This document shows positions 59,210 through 64,000 of a DNA stretch of 64,000 bases, in pieces. The notes beneath the pieces were generated by a model. That model was given only the letters and a program-made list of their open reading frames with translations, did not search any database and was not told the origin of the DNA. The stretch is taken from the NCBI RefSeq assembly GCF_035989245.1, contig NZ_JAYMFF010000006.1:33121-97120 (forward strand). Direction: 5' to 3'. Position numbers and translations under genes: made by a program. The stretch is from Adlercreutzia wanghongyangiae (GTDB lineage: Bacteria; Actinomycetota; Coriobacteriia; Coriobacteriales; Eggerthellaceae). Numbering within the stretch: position 1 is the first letter of the stretch; every line of letters starts with the position of its first letter.

Positions 59210-59261
59210 CTTCGTATACCCCGCACGGCCCGGGCCGTTACGAGGCAATTGCGCGCACCCC

Positions 59262-60557
59262 TTAGCTCTGCCGGGCTCTCCCCCGCAGGCACCATCCCAG
59301 GGCAATGGCCAGCGTGCCCAAGGCCGGCACGATCATGACGAGCCACATGAGCCCGTAGCCGTCCGTGATGCCGCCGGCCGCGGACGCCAGGGCCTCGGCC
59401 ACCGCACCCCCGGCCACCGGCCCCAAAAGCATTCCCAAATCGAGGCCCGTGAACATGGTGTTGCTGGCCGCTCCGCGCCGGTCGATGCCCACCGAAGCGA
59501 GTCCCATGGACTGCAGAAGCGGCGCGCAGCAGCCGAACCCCGCCGAACCGATAACAGCGGCCAAAAGGAAACCCGGCAGCGTTTGGGCGCAAAAGAGCGC
59601 CACATAGGAGGCGGCGAAGCAGATCGTTCCGAAAACGAGCACCCGGGGCGTTCCCACCCTGTCGGCAAGGCCGCCCAAAACCGGTCGCGTCACCACCAGG
59701 CACAGCGCGTACACCACGAAGAACAGCCCCATATCCGCCACGCCGCGCCCGTAGCCGTAGAGCACCACGTAGGAGCCCATGCACGAGAACGACACGGCAA
59801 TGAGCGTGAGGGCGCAGGCCTTGCCCACCGCCTCGCGGGCGAACATGCGGGAGAGTCTCAGCTGGTACGGCAAGCGCTCCCGGTAGGGCTCGCGGATGGC
59901 GAAGATGCCGGCCATGGCCACTACCAGAAGCGCCGCGGCCAGAAAGTACGCGGCCGAAAATCCCACGGCGCCCACCAGGTAGAGCCCCGTGGCCGGCCCG
60001 ATCACCTGGGCGAAGGACTGGGCCAACGCGTAAATGCTGATGCCGCTGGCGAACTTCGCGGGCGGCAGGTACTCGGACACGAGCGACATGGCCAGAGGCC
60101 CGCTGCACCCGATTCCCACGCCGTGGAAGAGCCTGATGGCGATGAGCACGCCCAGCGAATCGACGAACCCGTAGGCGAAAAACGACAGGCAGATGACGCC
60201 CTGGGAGACGAGCAAGAGCCGCTTGCGCGAGAAGCTGTCGAAGGCGGGGCCGGCGAAGGGGCGCACAAGCAGCGCCGAGAGGGTGAACGAGCTCACGACG
60301 ACGCCCACCATGGAGGCCGTTGCCCCCAGCGAGTCGGCGAACACCGGCAGCGTGGCATTGGCCATGAACGCCGCCATAGACTGGAAGAAGTTCACCGCCA
60401 TAAGGACGACGAAGGGCGCGCTCCAGATGGAATTGCGCATCTCCGCTTCCACGTTGCCCCTCTCCTCTTCCGCCGTCGCATTCTCGCGATCATCAGCCAT
60501 CGCACTCTTGCGGGTCTTGGCCATCGCACTTTCTCGCTTCTGGACCGTCGTTAGCAT
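59262..60557 (-). CDS. MFS transporter
   Basis: A ~431-residue 12-helix carrier. VNFFQSMAAFMANATLPVFADSLGATASMVG opens helix 1-2 (in parts), FAGPAFDSFSRKRLLLVSQG is motif A, and RLFHGVGIGCSGPLAMSLVSEY the drug-efflux-like motif. The substrate is unknown. The start is uncertain: the ATG at 60557 lies six bases after TATGGT, with TTGCCC 18 bp further up, so a leaderless transcript is likely. The N-terminal tail carries three imperfect 8-residue repeats (RESAMAKT, RKSAMADD, RENATAEE) from a 24 bp tandem repeat. Confidence 0.82.
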   Translation of the reverse strand: MLTTVQKRESAMAKTRKSAMADDRENATAEEERGNVEAEMRNSIWSAPFVVLMAVNFFQSMAAFMANATLPVFADSLGATASMVGVVVSSFTLSALLVRPFAGPAFDSFSRKRLLLVSQGVICLSFFAYGFVDSLGVLIAIRLFHGVGIGCSGPLAMSLVSEYLPPAKFASGISIYALAQSFAQVIGPATGLYLVGAVGFSAAYFLAAALLVVAMAGIFAIREPYRERLPYQLRLSRMFAREAVGKACALTLIAVSFSCMGSYVVLYGYGRGVADMGLFFVVYALCLVVTRPVLGGLADRVGTPRVLVFGTICFAASYVALFCAQTLPGFLLAAVIGSAGFGCCAPLLQSMGLASVGIDRRGAASNTMFTGLDLGMLLGPVAGGAVAEALASAAGGITDGYGLMWLVMIVPALGTLAIALGWCLRGRARQS

Positions 60558-60620
60558 TCCCATACCATAGCGCGATCCTCGCATATCGGGCAACCTGGTG
60601 ACGTGAAGCGGCCTTCGAAT

Positions 60621-60748
60621 GCGCAAAATCGGACTTATATAGCCAACCGAAAGACCCGGAGAGAGCCAAAGGGACGATTTTTGCCTATATAAGTCCCGAA
60701 ATCTACAAGCCCGCGTCCCTATGATGCTATATAAGTCGATTTTCGCGC
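60621..60748. repeat. GACTTATATAG motif cluster, 128 bp inverted unit
   Basis: GGACTTATATAGCC in the arm 60621-60644 and its inverted copy at 60726-60748 pair over ~22 bp with the flanking CGATTTT. A third copy, also inverted, is at 60681-60696. The rest of 60558-60883 holds no gene. Confidence 0.75.
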
Positions 60749-60883
60749 ACCGAAGAGGCCCTTTTTGTCACCAGGCCCATCGTGAGAGCGTCGAAGGCAT
60801 GAGGTGCCGACATCGCCAGGGAGACCTACGGCAACTATCGATGGCAGAAGCGCGAAAAAGCCGGGATGCCGCCGCTGGGACGC

Positions 60884-61957
60884 CTACACGTTGAACTTGA
60901 AGTGCATGACGTCGCCATCCTGCACCACGTATTCCTTGCCTTCTTGGCGAAGCTTCCCGGCATCGCGGCAGCCCTTCTCGCCGCCGAGGGCCACGTAGTC
61001 CTCGAATGAGGCCGTCTCGGCTTTGATGAAGCCGCGCTCGAAGTCGGTGTGGATGACGCCAGCCGCCTGAGGGGCCTTCGCGCCCACGGGAATGGTCCAG
61101 GCGCGGGTCTCGGTCTCGCCGCTCGTGAAGTAGCTCTGCAGACCCAGAAGCGCGTAGGCCTCGCGGATAAGGCGCGCCAGGCCGCTCTCGGCAAGACCCA
61201 GAGCCTCCATGTACTCCTTGGCCTCGGCCGGATCCATCTCTGCCAGCTCGGCGATGTCGGCCTCCACCTTCGCGGAAATGGGCACGGGCACGCAGCCGTC
61301 GATCTCGGGCAGCTCGGCGTCCACAGCGCCCTCGTCCACGTTCGCGATGTACAGCATCGGCTTCATGGTCAGCAGATGCAGCTCGTAGATGGCCGCCACC
61401 TCGTCGTCGGAAAGCCCCAGGGTGCGGGCGCGATGGCCCTCGTTCAGGCCCGCGAGCACCTTACGCGCCGCCTCCAGCTTCGCCACGCCGGACTTGTCGC
61501 GCTTGGCTTCTTTCTCAAGGCGCGGGATGGCCTTCTCCACCGTGGCGATGTCGGCCAGGATGAGCTCGGTCTTGATGGTGTCCACGTCGCTTTGCGGATC
61601 CACCTTGCCGGCCACGTGGGTCACATCCGGGTCGCCGAAGAAGCGCACCACCTCGGCGATGGCGTCGGTCTCGCGGATGTTCGCGAGGAACTGGTTGCCC
61701 AGGCCCTCGCCCTGGCTCGCACCGGCCACCAGGCCCGCGATGTCCACGAACTCCACTGTGGCAGGCACGATTTTCGCCGGATGGTCGATCTCGGCCAATG
61801 CGTCCAGCCGCTCGTCGGGCACCGGCACGATGCCCACGTTGGGCTCGATGGTGGCGAACGGGTAGTTGGCGGCCAGACCGCCCTTGTTGGTCATCGCCGT
61901 GAACAGCGTGGACTTGCCCACATTGGGCAGTCCCACGATACCGATTGAGAGAGCCAT
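60884..61957 (-). CDS. ychF: Ribosome-binding ATPase YchF (Obg-like)
   Basis: A 357-residue P-loop NTPase: G1 GLPNVGKST at 9-17, NYPFATIEPNVGIV, G3 DIAGLVAGASQGEGLGN; the NxxE-type G4 gives ATP preference in YchF. The coiled coil and TGS domain follow; the C-terminal LGGEKGCRDAGKLRQEGKEYVVQDGDVMHFKFNV is the TGS end (in parts). Universal translation-linked protein. AGGA precedes the ATG. Confidence 0.96.
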   Translation of the reverse strand: MALSIGIVGLPNVGKSTLFTAMTNKGGLAANYPFATIEPNVGIVPVPDERLDALAEIDHPAKIVPATVEFVDIAGLVAGASQGEGLGNQFLANIRETDAIAEVVRFFGDPDVTHVAGKVDPQSDVDTIKTELILADIATVEKAIPRLEKEAKRDKSGVAKLEAARKVLAGLNEGHRARTLGLSDDEVAAIYELHLLTMKPMLYIANVDEGAVDAELPEIDGCVPVPISAKVEADIAELAEMDPAEAKEYMEALGLAESGLARLIREAYALLGLQSYFTSGETETRAWTIPVGAKAPQAAGVIHTDFERGFIKAETASFEDYVALGGEKGCRDAGKLRQEGKEYVVQDGDVMHFKFNV

Positions 61958-62041
61958 TCAAATTCCTAACTTGAAGCCAATTTCGCAGTCGAACCATTAT
62001 AAGACTTAATTACCGGATTCACAGGTTCGCCCAAGGAAGAC

Positions 62042-62189
62042 AGCGAGGGTCCGACAGGCACCTGCAATTGCCCCGCCTTTCGCCCAAGCGTACTCAGGTA
62101 CGCGCCGCGACGAAAACAAGGGGCAAGGGCAGGTGCCTGCCGGACCCGCAGCATCGAGCGGTCCGCCCGTCCCGAAGGGCGGGCGGAAC
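62042..62189 (-). repeat. Large structured repeat after the NSS transporter gene
   Basis: Left arm from 62047 (GGGTCCGACAGGCACCTGC) pairs with the right arm ending 62147 (GCAGGTGCCTGCCGGACCC core, two mismatches), extended by TTGCCCC/GGGGCAA. A perfect GCGTAC-TCAG-GTACGC hairpin lies inside. A CCGCCC/GGGCGG hairpin at 62161-62189 borders the stop of the minus-strand transporter. Same design as 43421-43640. Confidence 0.78.
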
Positions 62190-62195
62190 AAAAGC

Positions 62196-63563
62196 CTACA
62201 TGCTGAAGAAGCCGAACTGGGCAGCCACGTAGGCCACCAGAATCACGACCACCAGCACGGGAGCAATGTACTTGATCATGACGGTCCAGGCACCGGCCAG
62301 CGAGAACTTGCTGGACACGCGCACCTCGTCGATGATGGTCTTGGGCTTCACGATCCAGCCGACGAACACGCAGGTGAGCAGCGCCACGATGGGCATCAGC
62401 ACCGAGTTGGAGATGAAATCGGCGAAGTCGAGCATGGAAGAGCCCTCGCCCAGAGGCTCGATGAACGACAGCCCGTTGTAGCCCGCGTTCACCAGGGCAC
62501 CGGCAACCACCACGAAGGCGATCACAATGCCGAGGGCCTTGGCGCGCGTGCACTTCATGCCGTCCTGCACAATGGAAACCAGCGTCTCGGTCAGCGAGAT
62601 GGCGCTGGTCAGCGCCGCGAACAGCACCAGCAGGAAGAACAGGAAGCCGATGATGGTGGCCATGCCGCCCATATCCACGAACACGTTTGGCAGCGTGATG
62701 AACATCAGCGAGGGACCCGCCTTGGCGGCCACGGCATCGCCCGAGCCCACGGCCACGAAGGCGGCCGACACGATGAGCAGGCCGGCGATGAACGACACGC
62801 CCAGATCGAAGAAGCCGATGCGGGTAACCGACGAGGTGAGGCTGTCCTGCTTGCGCATGTAGGAGCCGTAGGTGATCATGATGCCCATGGCCAGCGACAG
62901 GCTGTAGAACATCTGGCCCAGGGCGCTGATGACCAGCTCGGGCGAGAACTTGCTGAAATCGGGCGTCAGGTAGTACAGCGCGCCGTCCACGGCGCCCGGC
63001 ATGGTCAGCGTGTAGATGGCGATGCCGATGGCCATGATGATAAGCGCCGGCATCATGATCAGATTCGCCTTCTCGATACCACCCTTCACGCCCAGGCCCA
63101 CCACGATGAACACCAGGGCCATGAACACGAGCATCCAGATGTAGCTCTCCACGTTGGAGGTGATGAAGCCGGTGAAGAAGTCGCCGCCGTCAGCCAGGGC
63201 CTCCGGCCCGTTCACCAGGTAGGCCGCCGTGTACTTCGTCACCCAGCCGCCGATGATGCAGTAGTACGGCGTGATGATGAAGGGCACCGCCGAAGCCAGA
63301 ATGCCGATGAAGGCATACTTCTTGCCGAAGCTCTTGAAGGCGCCGATGGCGGACTGCCCGGTCTTACGGCCGAGGGCCGTCTCCAGCAACAGCAGCGACA
63401 CACCGAAGGTGAACACCAGCACCACATAGGTGAGCAGGAAGGTGCCGCCGCCGTATTTCGCCGCCAGGTAGGGGAAGCGCCACATGTTTCCCAGACCCAC
63501 CGCCGAGGCGGCCGCGGCCAAGATGAAGGCCCATTTGCCGGACCAGGAGGCTCGTTTCTCCAT
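62196..63563 (-). CDS. Neurotransmitter:sodium symporter (NSS/SNF) family transporter
   Basis: A 455-residue LeuT-fold carrier with 11-12 helices. AAAASAVGLGNMWRFPYLAA in helix 1 holds the sodium and substrate site; YGGGTFLLTYVVLVF, the helix 6 MFYSLSLAMGIMITYGSY and helix 8 FAALTSAISLTETLVS are also typical. It imports an amino acid with Na+; the substrate cannot be read. AAAGGG precedes the ATG at 63563; TATAAT at 63680-63685 may be its promoter. Confidence 0.92.
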   Translation of the reverse strand: MEKRASWSGKWAFILAAAASAVGLGNMWRFPYLAAKYGGGTFLLTYVVLVFTFGVSLLLLETALGRKTGQSAIGAFKSFGKKYAFIGILASAVPFIITPYYCIIGGWVTKYTAAYLVNGPEALADGGDFFTGFITSNVESYIWMLVFMALVFIVVGLGVKGGIEKANLIMMPALIIMAIGIAIYTLTMPGAVDGALYYLTPDFSKFSPELVISALGQMFYSLSLAMGIMITYGSYMRKQDSLTSSVTRIGFFDLGVSFIAGLLIVSAAFVAVGSGDAVAAKAGPSLMFITLPNVFVDMGGMATIIGFLFFLLVLFAALTSAISLTETLVSIVQDGMKCTRAKALGIVIAFVVVAGALVNAGYNGLSFIEPLGEGSSMLDFADFISNSVLMPIVALLTCVFVGWIVKPKTIIDEVRVSSKFSLAGAWTVMIKYIAPVLVVVILVAYVAAQFGFFSM

Positions 63564-63679
63564 AGTTGAACCCTTTCTTTCCTTTCCCATTTCCGAGGCG
63601 CCCCCAGCGCCTCTGCCCAAATACAAGGAACGGGCGGCTACATCGCGCTCGCGGTGCAGTCGCCCGTCGAAACTGTGTG

Positions 63680-63685
63680 ATTATA
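63680..63685 (-). promoter_or_regulatory. -10 box upstream of the NSS transporter
   Basis: Perfect TATAAT on the minus strand, ~115 bp before the ATG, weak -35. Confidence 0.4.
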
Positions 63686-63791
63686 TCGTGAAACCGTTGG
63701 AAATCCCCCACCTTTCTGGGGAAAGGATCAGCGTACCCCCTGGTTGGAAGCCCGAGATGAGCCTTCGCCCGCAAGCCGCTCCACCTCACAC

Positions 63792-63974
63792 CGCAGGGGC
63801 GACCTTCAGGCAGCCCGTCAACCACGTCCCCCCTCCGTAGGAGCGGCCTTTAGGCCGCCCGTCAATCGCGACCTCCCTCCGTAGGGGCGGTCTTCAGACC
63901 GCCCGTCAACTATGGCCGATGGGCGGGCTGAAGCCCGCCCCTACAAGCCCGCCCCTACAAGCCCGCCCCTACAA
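63792..63974. repeat. Dense cluster of GTAGGGG-type hairpin repeats
   Basis: Four hairpin copies (63792-63818, 63834-63863, 63880-63906, 63919-63945), then the half-unit GCCCGCCCCTACAA repeated three times at a 14 bp period up to 63974. A run of at least nine G closes the window (63992-64000). Confidence 0.88.
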
Positions 63975-64000
63975 GGGTTTGCACCCGGATTGGGGGGGGG

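Noticed and set aside
56331..60554. A 1407-codon plus-strand open frame over larE-like, PARG-like and MFS genes
   Set aside because: Same antisense effect; it also overlaps the real peptidase gene in another frame.

Overview
High-GC DNA with Actinobacteria-like gene content. The set of genes fits the class Coriobacteriia, most likely family Eggerthellaceae (anaerobic gut bacteria). Pointers are an arginine deiminase / ornithine carbamoyltransferase / YfcC-type carrier cluster, a four-subunit 2-oxoacid:ferredoxin oxidoreductase, an aldo/keto reductase with two 4Fe-4S clusters, GatCAB, and strong GC-rich codon use. I cannot name the genus. The window is chromosomal: about 50 protein genes and eight tRNAs, with no rRNA, prophage, transposase gene or CRISPR array.

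Layout. 1-9750: on the minus strand, an ABC-F gene, trmL, a site-2 protease, scpA-scpB-rluB and the pantothenate operon panB-panC-panD-panE. 9876-11380: a decayed Fic gene, a YjdF-family gene cut by a late stop, and a small inverted-repeat element. 11651-19853: tRNA-Val, trpS, a Na+/H+ antiporter, a NYN/OST-HTH protein, tRNA-Lys, tRNA-His, tcdA, a secreted nuclease lipoprotein and a CAT-anticodon tRNA. 19902-25869: argS and the arginine-fermentation genes arcA-arcB-yfcC. 26307-33500: tRNA-Pro, a DUF3810 protein, a phosphodiesterase, a second ABC-F gene with a tiny leader peptide, a MerR/TipAS regulator, a CPBP protease and a small unknown protein. 33552-39926: GNAT, PadR-DUF1048-ABC exporter, TetR with a Fe-S aldo/keto reductase, tRNA-Gly and an MNT/HEPN pair. 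39976-46159: tRNA-Arg, the ferredoxin oxidoreductase operon, an orphan LysR effector domain, a phenylacetate-CoA-ligase-like gene and a small membrane protein. 46326-52256: a 3.8 kb surface-protein gene whose signal peptide is out of frame at a run of eight G, facing an ECF sigma factor fused to a membrane anchor and outer domain. 52353-63563: gatC-gatA-gatB, a larE-like gene, a PARG-like gene, a proline iminopeptidase, an MFS transporter, ychF and an NSS transporter.

The most unusual content is between and at the edges of genes. Several unrelated repeat families share one architecture: a ~17-23 bp motif present in two to five copies, direct and then inverted, inside 130-280 bp. One family (26558-26833 and 32457-32731) keeps an exact 52 bp period in two separate places. 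Large nested hairpins follow the stop codons of minus-strand genes, and short GTAGGGGCGG hairpin repeats have entered coding sequence twice. Homopolymer tracts (G8 in the surface protein, C7 in the Fic remnant) point to on/off switching. The surface protein and the sigma factor share a short motif in their outer domains, so together they are the best candidate for a new phase-variable surface system.

All functions come from reading motifs by eye; no database search was run.
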